In this document: positions 1-8,302 of the stretch, in pieces
Position numbering within the stretch: the stretch's first letter is position 1
How the letters are laid out: every line of letters begins with the position of its first letter
NCBI RefSeq assembly: GCF_001050035.1
Contig: NZ_CVTA01000016.1
Coordinates: 1 to 64,000, forward strand
Source: Mycolicibacterium komanii
GTDB lineage: Bacteria; Actinomycetota; Actinomycetes; Mycobacteriales; Mycobacteriaceae
Reading direction: 5' to 3'
Length of the DNA stretch: 64,000 nt
The notes under the pieces: model-generated
The model's input: the letters and a program-made list of their open reading frames with translations, nothing else
Told to the model about the DNA's origin: nothing
The model's database searches: none
Made by a program: the position numbers and the translations under genes

Positions 1-149
1 CGGAAGTGCACCGCCGCATGCGGCACCCCACCCAACGCCCGCAGATAAAACAGCATGTGATCGCCGATACGACCCAAGAAGTCCACCGGGCGGCGCATAC
101 CCCGAGTCAACCGCGGATACGTACTACGAAGAACCTGAACCGTGCCCAT
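1..149 (-). CDS. YrbEB-type Mce/MlaE ABC permease, N-terminal fragment
   Basis: This is the first 49 codons of a gene that continues beyond the left edge of the window. It starts at an ATG (147-149), 12 bases after the stop of the YrbEA gene. The visible protein begins MGTVQVLRSTYPRLTRGM and continues with a hydrophobic stretch around HMLFYLRALGGVPHA. Position and sequence match the second YrbE permease that always follows YrbEA in actinobacterial mce operons. It would form the inner-membrane channel of an Mce lipid importer with YrbEA. Mce substrate-binding genes should follow outside the window. The family call rests mainly on synteny because only the N-terminus is visible. Confidence 0.75.
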   Translation of the reverse strand, partial: MGTVQVLRSTYPRLTRGMRRPVDFLGRIGDHMLFYLRALGGVPHAAVHF

Positions 150-161
150 CGACGACCCCCG

Positions 162-974
162 CTAGCCCGTCGTCATCCGGATACCGATCGCGGTCACGAC
201 GACGTTGATCACGAACAACGCCATGAACGCGTACACCACCGTCTCGTTGACGGCGTTACCGACCGCCTTGGCGCCGCCGCCGGTGATCGTCAACCCGCGG
301 AAGCACGCCACCAGCCCGGCGATCAACCCGAACAACGCCGCCTTCACGCAGGAGATGACCACCTCGGGGACGCCGGTCAGCAGCGTGATCCCTGCGGCGA
401 ACGCGCCGGGGTTCACATCCTGGATGAACACCGAAAACGTGTAGCCGCCGAGGATCCCGATGATGACCACGAGGCTGTTGAGCAGCAGCGCCACCAACCC
501 CGAGGCCAACATCCGCGGCGCGACCAGTCGCTGGACCGGGTTGATCCCCAGGACCTCCATCGCGTCGATCTCCTCGCGGATCGTCCGCGATCCCAAATCG
601 GCGCACATCGCCGTCGACCCGGCCCCGGCCACGATCAACACCGTCACGATCGGGCCCACCTGGGTCACCGCGCCGAACGCCGCGCCCGCTCCCGACAGGT
701 CGGCCGCGCCCAGCTCGCGCAGCAGGATGTTGAGGGTGAACGACACGAGGACCGTGAACGGGATCGCCACCAGCAGTGTCGGCGCCAAGGAGACCCGGGC
801 GATGAACCAGCACTGCTCCAGGAACTCGCGCCATTGGAACGGCCGGCGGAAGACGAACCGCACCGCATCGGCCGACATCGCGAACAACGCCCCGACCGCT
901 TGCATCGGCCCGGCCAGGTTCCGCAACGGCGGCAGACCGGCCGACCATCGTTCCGGCCCGCTACCTTGCGCCAT
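162..974 (-). CDS. YrbEA-type MlaE-family ABC permease
   Basis: A 270-residue integral membrane protein of the MlaE/YrbE family, the permease of Mce lipid-import ABC systems. Hydrophobic segments lie at about residues 55-85, 95-125, 150-180, 195-220 and 235-265. The characteristic central block with GAGSTAMCADLGSRTIREE followed by DAMEVLGINP is present, the coupling loop of this family. The ATG (972-974) overlaps the end of the upstream thiolase gene by 14 bases, so translation is probably coupled and the permease belongs to the same transcript as the acyl-CoA genes. In mycobacteria Mce systems import sterols and fatty acids. The location after CoA-metabolism genes suggests import and breakdown of one substrate are co-expressed. 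Confidence 0.93.
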   Translation of the reverse strand: MAQGSGPERWSAGLPPLRNLAGPMQAVGALFAMSADAVRFVFRRPFQWREFLEQCWFIARVSLAPTLLVAIPFTVLVSFTLNILLRELGAADLSGAGAAFGAVTQVGPIVTVLIVAGAGSTAMCADLGSRTIREEIDAMEVLGINPVQRLVAPRMLASGLVALLLNSLVVIIGILGGYTFSVFIQDVNPGAFAAGITLLTGVPEVVISCVKAALFGLIAGLVACFRGLTITGGGAKAVGNAVNETVVYAFMALFVINVVVTAIGIRMTTG

Positions 975-2130
975 TGCCGTCTCCTTCCAGGATGGTCACT
1001 GCCGCCACCGCCGTCGGCCCGCCAATGTTATGGGCAAGCCCGATCCGAGCACCGTCCACCTGGTTCACGGCTTCGCCGCGAAGCTGTGCGAACAGCTCGA
1101 CGCACTGCGCGACGCCCGTCGCACCGGGCGGATGCCCTTTGGCCTTCAGGCCTCCGCTCGGGTTCACAGGCAACCCCCCGCCGATAGTGGTCACTTCCGC
1201 CTCGACGAGTTTGTGGCCCCCGAACCTCTCGGCGAATCCGAGATCTTCATAGCTGATCAATTCGATGCCCGTGAAGAAATCGTGAACTTCAGCCACATGA
1301 ACATCGCTAGGAACAAGACTGGCCATCTCAAAAGCCTGTTTGGCGGCCCGCGTCGTCGCCGGCATCGTCGTCATGTCCGCCTTGTGTTGATGCATCACGG
1401 AGTCCAGGCCCAGCCCGACGCCACGAATCCACACCGGGCGGTCCGTGAACCGGTCGACGACGTCTTCGGAGGCGAGCACGAGGGCGGCCGCACCGTCGCT
1501 CTGCGGTGCGCAGTCATAGAGCCGAAAGGGCGTGACGACGATCGGTGCCGCCATCGCCTGCTCGACGGTGATCTCGAATCGCAGTCGCGCCTTGGGATTG
1601 TTGGCCCCGTGCCGGTGGTTCTTCACAGCCACCATCGCCAGATGCTCTTCGGTGGCCGGCGACTCGTGCAGGTACCGCCGGACGTGCAACGCGAATCCGG
1701 CGGGCGACACGACTCCGAGCGGGTAGTCCCACGCCATATCGCGGGCCATCGCCTCCCACTCCCACAACATGTCTCGTGACGTGGTGTCGCGCAGCTTGTC
1801 GGCACCCATTACAAGCGCGACGTCGAAGGCACCGGAGGCGACGCCGAACAGGGCGTTGCGAATCGCGTCGTTGCCTGTGGCACAGGAGTTTTCGACGCGG
1901 GTTACCGGAAGGTCGGGCAGACCGAGCGTGTCGGCGAGGATGCCGGCTGGGAAACCGTCGGCGGTCCCCATCGCTCCGAACCACGCCGCTTGCAGGTCCG
2001 ATTTTCGCAGACCCTTGTCGACGCTGGCCGCGCACTCCGCGAAGGCCATCGGCAGAAGCTCCTTGAGCCCGAGCGCGAAATGCTCACCGAACGCGGTCAT
2101 TCCGGCGCCGACGATCGCCACTTTCCTCAT
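961..2130 (-). CDS. SCP2/Ltp-type thiolase (acetyl-CoA acyltransferase-like)
   Basis: A 389-residue thiolase-fold protein of the lipid-transfer-protein (SCP2 thiolase) branch. The start is set at MRKVAIVGAGMTAFG, the classical N-terminus of the family. The open frame extends further upstream but that part is not protein-like. Catalytic features are kept: the nucleophile Cys in NSCATGNDA (about C83), the LYDCAPQSDGA region, and the C-terminal GGLKAKGHPPGATG with the catalytic His. It therefore looks able to do thiolytic or Claisen chemistry, unlike the Ltp2-like fusion at 26867-28510, which lacks the nucleophile. It follows the thiolase-fold/OB-fold gene by 91 bases and overlaps yrbEA. OB-fold (DUF35) proteins commonly pair with Ltp thiolases, so these two probably form a complex. 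Confidence 0.85.
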   Translation of the reverse strand: MRKVAIVGAGMTAFGEHFALGLKELLPMAFAECAASVDKGLRKSDLQAAWFGAMGTADGFPAGILADTLGLPDLPVTRVENSCATGNDAIRNALFGVASGAFDVALVMGADKLRDTTSRDMLWEWEAMARDMAWDYPLGVVSPAGFALHVRRYLHESPATEEHLAMVAVKNHRHGANNPKARLRFEITVEQAMAAPIVVTPFRLYDCAPQSDGAAALVLASEDVVDRFTDRPVWIRGVGLGLDSVMHQHKADMTTMPATTRAAKQAFEMASLVPSDVHVAEVHDFFTGIELISYEDLGFAERFGGHKLVEAEVTTIGGGLPVNPSGGLKAKGHPPGATGVAQCVELFAQLRGEAVNQVDGARIGLAHNIGGPTAVAAVTILEGDGNGAR

Positions 2131-2221
2131 GCCTCGGCTCCCGGCCGTCCCCTGCCCTGCGGACGTGGGCCCACCGGTCCTCGCTGCGCTGCGATCCTCA
2201 CTCCCGCAAGCCTTCGAATCC

Positions 2222-3397
2222 TCATGCCGCCACCGACTCCGGCTCGAACATGTAGCCGTAGTCCGGAACCCCGGACCGTACGGCGACACGGCGCAGGGCG
2301 AGCCGACCGCGGGTGCCGATGTCCACCGAACCCGGCTCGGCGCCGGTCACCTTCACCAGCGCCCGCACCCCGACCCCGTCGAGCTCGACGATCACCAGGG
2401 AGTACGGCGAGCGCAGGCCGGGCACGGGGATGTGCACCGTGGTCTCTGTGTAGACGGTTCCGGTGCGCGGCAACGGAATCAGTTCATAGGCGGTGGACAG
2501 CGTGGAGTTGTCGGCCAGCCGGTAGCGAGGCGGGAAGTCGAGGTCCTCGGAACCGGGATGGCGGCCGGCCTCCCAGCGCACCTTGGCCTCGAACGCCCGC
2601 TCATACGCGGCGAGGGAGATCGGGATCTGGGCGTCGCTGACGATGGTGCCCTCGGGCTGTGGGCGGGCGGCCGGCTCGCGCCGGTGCAACTCGGCGACAC
2701 CGCCGGTCACCGTGATGCCCGACAGGCTCGCCTGTTCGACGGCTACCAAGGGTCCGGTCGAATTCCGTTCGGCCATACCGGCCAACGCGAACAGGCCGGC
2801 GCTCGCACCGGTGGTCGGCAGCGGGGGCGGGTCCCCGATCGTCAGCTCGGCCGCCCACGACGGATCCACCCCGGCAAGCGCGGCCGGGGTGTCGAGCCAC
2901 GCCGCCTCCAGAGAAGCGATGAGTCCCCGTTCGTGCAGTAGCCGGGGGTCGCCGTAGTCGTGCACGTCGCCGGTCGCCTTGCGGGTGCGCACTGGCAGGC
3001 TGCGCGCAACGCGGGCCGCGGTGCGCACCTGTAGTCCCCGCTCCGCGGTCAGAATCGCCGCCGCGCCCGCGGGATTCAGGTCGGTTCCGATGATCAACGT
3101 CCGTGGCCGCGCCGAACTGATTGCGTCCAACGTCGCGGGTGCACCACCGAGCCGCTCGTCGACCTCGAGCTCGGGGTCGAGCCCGAGCCCCGCCAACAGC
3201 ACCGCCGCGTTGCTGCTGTCGAGCAGCGGCAGATCGCGGCTGACCAACACCACGCGTTCGACGGCCCCGCTGGCGATCAGCGCCGCCCGCCCCGCCTCGA
3301 CGGCGAGGGTGACCGCGTCCTCGTCGTCACCGGACTCGCGGTGTAGCGACGTACCCCAGCACGGCAGGTATGTGCCGATCGAGGCGACGTAGGGCAT
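2222..3397 (-). CDS. HMG-CoA-synthase-like domain fused to OB-fold (DUF35) domain
   Basis: A 391-residue protein with two parts. Residues 1 to about 270 resemble the thiolase-fold HMG-CoA synthase family (opening MPYVASIGTYLPCWG). Residues about 285-391 are an OB-fold of the DUF35/ChsH2 type, recognisable in the stretch with TGTVYTETTVHIPVPG and ending in GYMFEPE. I see no nucleophile Cys at the expected ACxG position; the matching region reads ERLGGAPATLDA. The usual DUF35 zinc ribbon (two CxxC) is also missing. The protein may be a structural partner that presents an acyl-CoA to the neighbouring Ltp thiolase rather than an independent enzyme. It lies 17 bases after the CaiB-type gene in the same operon. 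Confidence 0.75.
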   Translation of the reverse strand: MPYVASIGTYLPCWGTSLHRESGDDEDAVTLAVEAGRAALIASGAVERVVLVSRDLPLLDSSNAAVLLAGLGLDPELEVDERLGGAPATLDAISSARPRTLIIGTDLNPAGAAAILTAERGLQVRTAARVARSLPVRTRKATGDVHDYGDPRLLHERGLIASLEAAWLDTPAALAGVDPSWAAELTIGDPPPLPTTGASAGLFALAGMAERNSTGPLVAVEQASLSGITVTGGVAELHRREPAARPQPEGTIVSDAQIPISLAAYERAFEAKVRWEAGRHPGSEDLDFPPRYRLADNSTLSTAYELIPLPRTGTVYTETTVHIPVPGLRSPYSLVIVELDGVGVRALVKVTGAEPGSVDIGTRGRLALRRVAVRSGVPDYGYMFEPESVAA

Positions 3398-3414
3398 GGG
3401 CTGTCTTTCCGGTT

Positions 3415-4623
3415 CTAGGTGACGGCGCCGGCCGTCTTCAGTTCGATGATGCGGTCCCAGTCCAAACCGAGTTCCAGCAATATTTCGTCAGTTTGCTCGG
3501 CGAACCCTGGCGCGGGTCCGCTTTGGGGTGAGCTGACATCGAACTGAACCGGATTGGCAACCAGTTCGAGCTCACCGGCCTGCACCAGATACTCGTTGGC
3601 GCGGATCTGGGCGTCCTCGGCGGCCTGCAGCGTGTCCTGCACCGGCGCCCACGGCCCGAGCAGGGTGGCGAAACGCTCGCTCCACTCGGCGAGCGGACGC
3701 TTCGACATCGCCTCCTTGAGGATCTCCGCCGCCGTCTCGGTGTTCTCGGCGATCGACTCCGCCGTGGCGAAGCGCGGATCGTCGACGAGGTCGTCAAGGT
3801 CCATGTGCTTGCAGACGTCGGCCCAGAACTTGGTGGGCTGCATCATCACGAACGAGATGTAGCGGTCGTCGGCCGTCGGGTACAGCCCGACGAGCGGGTT
3901 GATCGGCGACCCGTGCACCCCCGGCGGAAATGCCTCCATGCGCTGGCCGAGATGTTTGGTCAGCGCGACGGTGTGTCCGAGCGACCAGAGCCCGCTGCCC
4001 AGAAGGGACACGTCGACAACCGAAGGCTCCCCGGTGCGTTCACGCTTGAGCAGCGCCGCGGCGATGCCGCCCGCGAGGTTCGTGCCCGAGATCGTGTCCC
4101 CGTAGGCGGGTCCCGGCGGGCCGACCATGCCCGGCGTGCCCGGCGGCGTGATCGTGGCCGCGGTGCCGGCGCGGCACCAGAACGCGGTCATGTCGTAGCC
4201 GCCCTTGACGGATTCCTCGCCGCGCGGCCCCAGTGCGCTGCCCCTGGCGTAGATGATGTTCGGGTTGACCGCCCGGATGTCGTCGACGTCGATACCGAAC
4301 CGCTGCCGGTGCCCCGGCAGGAAGCTGGTCAGGAAGACGTCGGCCCGACGGGCCAGTTCCAGCAGGACCTCTTTGCCTTCCGGCACCGACATGTCCAGGC
4401 CGATGCTGCGCTTGCCGCGGTTGGCGTGCTCGATGTTGGGGTTCGGATCGCCCTCGACGCGCAACAGACCGGTCTGCCGTAGCCCCCGCTGCGGATCACC
4501 GGTCACCGCGTGTTCGACCTTGACCACGTCGGCGCCCCACTCCCGCAGCACCGCGCCCGCGGACGGAACGAATCCGTACATCGCGACTTCCAGGACGCGG
4601 ATGCCGTCCAACGGTCCACTCAC
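3415..4623 (-). CDS. CaiB/BaiF-family CoA transferase
   Basis: A 402-residue family III CoA transferase (the same fold covers alpha-methylacyl-CoA racemases). The N-terminal signature GIRVLEVAMYGFVPSAGAVL and the ADVVKVE motif are present. The catalytic Asp is D144 in GGYDMTAFW. Length is normal for the family. The enzyme would either move CoA onto a carboxylic acid or epimerise a 2-methyl-branched acyl-CoA; sequence alone does not decide. It sits between the aldehyde dehydrogenase, which would make a carboxylic acid, and the thiolase genes. A role in activating the oxidised intermediate is therefore the simplest reading. The gap to the aldehyde dehydrogenase is 52 bases. Confidence 0.9.
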   Translation of the reverse strand: MSGPLDGIRVLEVAMYGFVPSAGAVLREWGADVVKVEHAVTGDPQRGLRQTGLLRVEGDPNPNIEHANRGKRSIGLDMSVPEGKEVLLELARRADVFLTSFLPGHRQRFGIDVDDIRAVNPNIIYARGSALGPRGEESVKGGYDMTAFWCRAGTAATITPPGTPGMVGPPGPAYGDTISGTNLAGGIAAALLKRERTGEPSVVDVSLLGSGLWSLGHTVALTKHLGQRMEAFPPGVHGSPINPLVGLYPTADDRYISFVMMQPTKFWADVCKHMDLDDLVDDPRFATAESIAENTETAAEILKEAMSKRPLAEWSERFATLLGPWAPVQDTLQAAEDAQIRANEYLVQAGELELVANPVQFDVSSPQSGPAPGFAEQTDEILLELGLDWDRIIELKTAGAVT

Positions 4624-4675
4624 AGCTTTCCCTTCTTCGCGTCAGCGTCCCCCGCAAGCGGGCGGTACCCCCACA

Positions 4676-6172
4676 TCAGCCACTCACCACCGTTGCGAAT
4701 GTCTTCGACTCCAGGAACTCCTCGAGACCGGCCCGGCCCATCTCGCGGCCGATGCCGGACTGCTTGTAACCCCCGAACGGGCTGTCGGGGCTGAAGTAGT
4801 TGCCGCCGTTGATGGAGAACGTGCCCGTGCGGATGCGCCGCGCGACCGCGAGCGCGCGGTCCTCGCTGCCGAACACGGCGCCGGAGAGACCGTAGATGGA
4901 GTTGTTGGCGATCCGGACCGCATCGTCGTCGTCCTCGTAGGCGATGACGACGAGCACCGGCCCGAACACCTCCTCCTGGGCGATCTCGCTGTCGGGTTTC
5001 ACGTCGGTCAGAAGCGTCGGGGTGTAGAAGAAGCCGGGGTCGACCTTCTCGCCGCCGGTCACCAGCGTGGCGCCGGCCTCGACCGCACGCTTGACCATCC
5101 CGTCGACCTTGTCGCGCTGCTTCTCGCTGATCAGCGGCCCCATGTAGGTGCCGGGGTCGGCCGGATCGCCGTGGCGCACCAGCCCGAAGTTGCTCTTGAT
5201 CAGCCCGACGATCTCGTCGTGGTGCTTGCGCGGCACCAGCAGTCGCGACGTCAGCGCACAACCCTGCCCGGCGTGGGTGACCATCGAGAACGCGCTGAAC
5301 AGCGCCGCGGTGTTGAAGTCCGCGTCGTCGAGCACGATCGCGGCGGACTTGCCGCCGAGTTCGAGGAACACCTTCTTCAGGGTTTCGCTGGCCGCCGCCA
5401 TGATCCGGCGGCCGGTCGGGGTCGACCCGGTGAACGTCACCATGTCGACGTCCGGGCTGGCGGTCAGCGCGGCGCCCACCTCGGGATCGGCGCCGCTGAG
5501 CACGTTGACCACGCCGGCGGGGATGTCGGTGTGGTTGGCGATCAGCTCACCGATCGCGAGCGTGATCAGCGGAGTGTCCGGAGCCGACTTCAGCACCACC
5601 GTGCAGCCGGCGGCCAGCGCCGGTGCCAGCTTCGCGAGCGCGAGCTGATTCGGGTAGTTGTAGGCGATGATCGCGGCCACCACACCCGCGGCTTCCTTCT
5701 CCACCCAACGGTGGTGCTGCATGCCGCGGCTTTCGATGTTTCCGAGGTCCTCGGTCATCGGGTAGGTCTTCAGAAGTTCGGCGTAGTACCGGACGATCTC
5801 GATCGGCTGGTCGAGCTGCGCACCCTGGCAGAGCGCCTCGGTGGCGCCGACCTCGGCGATGGTCAGCGCGGCGAGTTCGTCACGGTGTTCGACGAGCGCC
5901 CGGTGGAACTGCTCGAGGCAGCGGACCCGCAGCTCGGTGTTGGTCGCCCAATCGGTCTCGTCGAAGGCGCGACGCGCGGCGGCGACGGCCGCTTCGGCAT
6001 CGGCGACGGTGGCATCGGGCGCGTGGCCGAGCACGTCCCTGGTGGCGGGATTGACGGAAGGAAACGTGCGGGAGGTCTCGAGCAGCTCTCCTCCGATCAA
6101 CAACCGGCGATCGACGCCGGCGGATCCTGCGGTCGTTTCGTCACTCGAGATGAGGGTCGCTTCCCGCATCAT
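4676..6172 (-). CDS. Aldehyde dehydrogenase (NAD(P)-dependent)
   Basis: A typical aldehyde dehydrogenase of about 498 residues. Visible motifs are the cofactor-fold FTGSTPTGRRI, the general base Glu in LELGGKSAAIV, the nucleophile Cys in HAGQGCALTSR, and the C-terminal EEVFGPVLVV and PFGGYKQSG blocks. Three starts lie close together: TTG 6181, ATG 6172 and ATG 6169. A GAGGAGG Shine-Dalgarno runs directly into the two ATGs, so the exact start is uncertain and I chose the first ATG. It is the first gene of the leftward operon that runs into yrbEA. It shares a 226-base divergent control region with the SDR operon. Likely role: oxidation of an aldehyde from alcohol oxidation to an acid for CoA activation. 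Confidence 0.93.
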   Translation of the reverse strand: MMREATLISSDETTAGSAGVDRRLLIGGELLETSRTFPSVNPATRDVLGHAPDATVADAEAAVAAARRAFDETDWATNTELRVRCLEQFHRALVEHRDELAALTIAEVGATEALCQGAQLDQPIEIVRYYAELLKTYPMTEDLGNIESRGMQHHRWVEKEAAGVVAAIIAYNYPNQLALAKLAPALAAGCTVVLKSAPDTPLITLAIGELIANHTDIPAGVVNVLSGADPEVGAALTASPDVDMVTFTGSTPTGRRIMAAASETLKKVFLELGGKSAAIVLDDADFNTAALFSAFSMVTHAGQGCALTSRLLVPRKHHDEIVGLIKSNFGLVRHGDPADPGTYMGPLISEKQRDKVDGMVKRAVEAGATLVTGGEKVDPGFFYTPTLLTDVKPDSEIAQEEVFGPVLVVIAYEDDDDAVRIANNSIYGLSGAVFGSEDRALAVARRIRTGTFSINGGNYFSPDSPFGGYKQSGIGREMGRAGLEEFLESKTFATVVSG

Positions 6173-6370
6173 CCTCCTCAATCGTGGGGGTTCTCGAAGT
6201 GTGATGGAAACTCCATTCTCATCACCGGCGAATCATACATTCGTACAGAGAGAACTCAAGGAAATGATCGGAATCGCCACTGCCTGCGAATAGCGGTGCG
6301 ACAATCAGCCGCCAAACGTCTCACCAGTGCGAATCACCGTGCCCACCTGTCTTGCGGAGTTGCAAGAGCC

Positions 6371-6385
6371 GAGAGTACGGTTCTC
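6371..6385. promoter_or_regulatory. Putative operator, GAGAR-N5-TTCTY motif (site A)
   Basis: The sequence GAGAGTACGGTTCTC is an inverted repeat with arms GAGAG/TTCTC in the divergent region between the aldehyde dehydrogenase and SDR operons. A CATAAT hexamer directly follows (6385-6390), so a bound repressor would cover a -10-like element of the rightward promoter. The same motif occurs at 20888, 21011 and 36499. A weaker relative, GGAAACTCCATTCTC, lies at 6206-6220 nearer the leftward operon. The binding protein is unknown. Confidence 0.55.
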
Positions 6386-6407
6386 ATAATCGAAAGGACG
6401 ATTCTTG

Positions 6408-6464
6408 ATGGCGTCGGGCACGCACGCAGGGAGCAGGATGACCGCAGCCGAGGCGGAGGCATGA
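6408..6464 (+). CDS. Possible 18-codon leader ORF overlapping the SDR start
   Basis: An ATG at 6408 lies 10 bases downstream of AAAGGA (6392-6397) and opens an 18-codon frame reading MASGTHAGSRMTAAEAEA. Its TGA overlaps the ATG of the following SDR (ATGA at 6461-6464). The ribosome site in front of the leader is better than the one in front of the SDR (GGCGGAGG directly abutting). It may be a short translated leader that couples initiation of the SDR. It shows no similarity I recognise, and chance cannot be excluded. Confidence 0.3.
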   Translation: MASGTHAGSRMTAAEAEA

Positions 6465-7159
6465 AGAACGCCGTCGTGACGGGAGGCGGTTCGGGCATCG
6501 GGCTGGCCGTCGCGCAGCGTCTGCGCGCCGACGGTATGCACGTGGCCACCATCGACATCAACCCGTCGGACGCCGACTCGGCGTATACGGCCGACGTGAC
6601 CGACCGCGCTCAGGTCGAGGAGGCGCTCAACGCCGTCCGCGCGCAACTCGGTCCGATCACGGTTCTCGTGAACGCCGCGGGGCTCGAGAAGTTCAAGCGA
6701 TTCACCGATCTGAAGTTCGAGGACTGGCGGCGTGTCATCGACGTCAACCTCAACGGCGTCTTTCACTGCATCCAAGCGGTCCTGCCCGACATGATCGAGG
6801 CCGGGTGGGGTCGCATCGTCAACATCTCGTCGTCGAGCACTCATTCCGGTCAGCCCTACATGGCCCCGTACGTGGCGGCCAAGTCCGCGGTCAATGGGCT
6901 CACCAAGTCGCTCGCGCTGGAGTACGGGCCCAGCGGCATCACGGTCAACGCCGTGCCGCCCGGATTCATCGACACCCCGATGCTCCGCAAGTCCGAAGAG
7001 CGCGGCTACCTGGTCGTGCAGCAGAACATCGACTCGACACCGGTGCGGCGCATCGGCAAGCCCGAGGACATCGCGGCCGCGTGCGCGTTCCTGGTCTCCG
7101 AGGAGGCCGGCTACATCACCGGACAGATCTTGGGCGTCAACGGCGGCCGAAACACGTAG
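6461..7159 (+). CDS. Short-chain dehydrogenase/reductase (FabG-like)
   Basis: A 232-residue classical SDR. The Rossmann motif TGGGSGIG is near residue 7, the catalytic Ser is in NISSSSTHSG, and the YVAAK catalytic Tyr/Lys pair follows. The C-terminal GYITGQILGVNGG is typical. The frame is open for more than 2 kb upstream, but that part is antisense to the aldehyde dehydrogenase and CaiB genes and not coding. MKNAVVTGGGSGIG at 6461 is the natural N-terminus. It is the first enzyme gene of the operon SDR, mycofactocin-type SDR, ferredoxin, P450. Likely role: oxidation of a hydroxyl group on a substrate or CoA ester. The precise substrate is unknown. Confidence 0.9.
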   Translation: MKNAVVTGGGSGIGLAVAQRLRADGMHVATIDINPSDADSAYTADVTDRAQVEEALNAVRAQLGPITVLVNAAGLEKFKRFTDLKFEDWRRVIDVNLNGVFHCIQAVLPDMIEAGWGRIVNISSSSTHSGQPYMAPYVAAKSAVNGLTKSLALEYGPSGITVNAVPPGFIDTPMLRKSEERGYLVVQQNIDSTPVRRIGKPEDIAAACAFLVSEEAGYITGQILGVNGGRNT

Positions 7160-7189
7160 CGGCGACAAGTAATAAGGAAAGGATCCTCA

Positions 7190-8050
7190 GTGGGACGCGT
7201 ACAGGGAAAGGTCGCATTCGTCACCGGTGCGGCGCGTGGGCAGGGGCGCAGCCATGCGGTACGGCTGGCTGAGGAGGGCGCCGACATCATCGCGATCGAC
7301 CTCTGCGAGAACATCGACACCATCGGCTATCCCATGGCCACGCCGGAGGATCTCGAGGAGACCGCGGCGTTCATCGAGAAGACCGGTCAGCGCGTGGTCA
7401 CCGCCAAGGCGGACGTGCGTGACGCCGCGCAGCTCAAGGCCGCGCTGGAGGACGGAATCTCCCAGCTCGGCGGGCTCGACATCGTCGTCGCGCAGGCCGG
7501 GGTCGCGGGGATGAAAGGCCAACCGCCGCTTCAGGCGTGGATCGACGTCATCAACACCAACCTCATCGGGACCATCAACGCCATTCAGGTGTCGCTGCTG
7601 CACCTCAAGGAGGGCGCCTCGATCATCGCGACCGGTTCCACCGCCGCGCTGATGGACACCCACCAGAAGAACGATCCCGGCAACGACCCCGGCGGCATGG
7701 CCTACGTGCATTCCAAGCGCGCGCTGTCGGCCTATGTCCACGACCTCGCCACCGAGCTGGCGCCGCGCGGTATCCGGGCCAACGTCGTGCACCCCACCAA
7801 CTGCAACACCAACATGTTGCAGAGCGAGCCGATGTACCGGTCCTTCCGGCCCGACCTGGAAAAGCCCGAGCTCAAGGACGCCGAGCCGGTGTTCTATGTC
7901 CAGCAGGCCATGAAGGTGCCGTGGGTCGAACCCGAGGACATCAGCAACGCGGTGCTGTGGCTGGCCTCCGACGAAGCCCGCTTCGTCACCGGCGCGCAGT
8001 TGCGCGTCGACGCCGGCGGTTACCTGAAGTGGTACGACTACCACAACTGA
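7190..8050 (+). CDS. Mycofactocin-coupled SDR oxidoreductase
   Basis: A 286-residue SDR starting at GTG 7190. Its N-terminus GKVAFVTGAARGQGRSHAVR and the GADIIAIDLC strand match the mycofactocin-associated SDR family. That family carries an extra loop after the first beta-alpha unit (here about residues 38-55) thought to trap the nicotinamide cofactor so that the redox peptide mycofactocin acts as electron acceptor. The catalytic Tyr/Lys are in AYVHSKRAL, and the C-terminus is GGYLKWYDYHN. It probably oxidises an alcohol made by the P450 two genes downstream. A paralogue is at 62431-63270. The mycofactocin biosynthesis genes themselves are not in the window. Confidence 0.9.
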   Translation: MGRVQGKVAFVTGAARGQGRSHAVRLAEEGADIIAIDLCENIDTIGYPMATPEDLEETAAFIEKTGQRVVTAKADVRDAAQLKAALEDGISQLGGLDIVVAQAGVAGMKGQPPLQAWIDVINTNLIGTINAIQVSLLHLKEGASIIATGSTAALMDTHQKNDPGNDPGGMAYVHSKRALSAYVHDLATELAPRGIRANVVHPTNCNTNMLQSEPMYRSFRPDLEKPELKDAEPVFYVQQAMKVPWVEPEDISNAVLWLASDEARFVTGAQLRVDAGGYLKWYDYHN

Positions 8051-8068
8051 GCGTAAGGAGTTGCGACA

Positions 8069-8260
8069 GTGAAGGTTTCGGTTGACGGAACGCGCTGCCA
8101 GGGCCACACCCTGTGCGCGATGATCGCACCCGACTCGTTCGAGCTCGACGATGTCGACGGCCATGCCTCGGCGGTGAACGAAGTGGTGCCCCCGGATCAG
8201 GAGGACCTGGTCAGGGAGGCCGCCCATTCATGTCCGGAACAGGCCATCGTCATCGAATGA
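8069..8260 (+). CDS. 3Fe-4S-type ferredoxin with His at the variable position
   Basis: A 63-residue ferredoxin, the usual electron donor for a neighbouring P450. Cluster ligands are C10, C16 and C55 (RCQGHTLC and SCPEQAI). The position that would hold a fourth Cys in a 4Fe-4S protein is His13. Mycobacterial P450 ferredoxins are known for this variable residue, which tunes redox potential and partner choice. It begins at GTG or ATG-equivalent 8069, 18 bases after the SDR, and is followed by the P450 gene 42 bases on. Three more ferredoxins of this type in the window carry Phe, Asn and His at this position. Confidence 0.92.
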   Translation: MKVSVDGTRCQGHTLCAMIAPDSFELDDVDGHASAVNEVVPPDQEDLVREAAHSCPEQAIVIE

Positions 8261-8302
8261 CGTTGGCAGCCCACACCGCGCAAACGCAATAGGAGACACG
8301 CC

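Noticed and set aside
6..1187. A plus-strand open frame of 393 codons
   Set aside because: It is antisense to yrbEA and the thiolase. The translation is Arg/His/Asp-rich, typical of the complementary frame of G+C-rich genes, and has no domain.
4253..6460. Upstream part of a 968-codon plus-strand open frame that ends in the SDR at 6461
   Set aside because: The upstream 735 codons are antisense to the CaiB and aldehyde dehydrogenase genes, with shadow composition. Only the last 232 codons are SDR.
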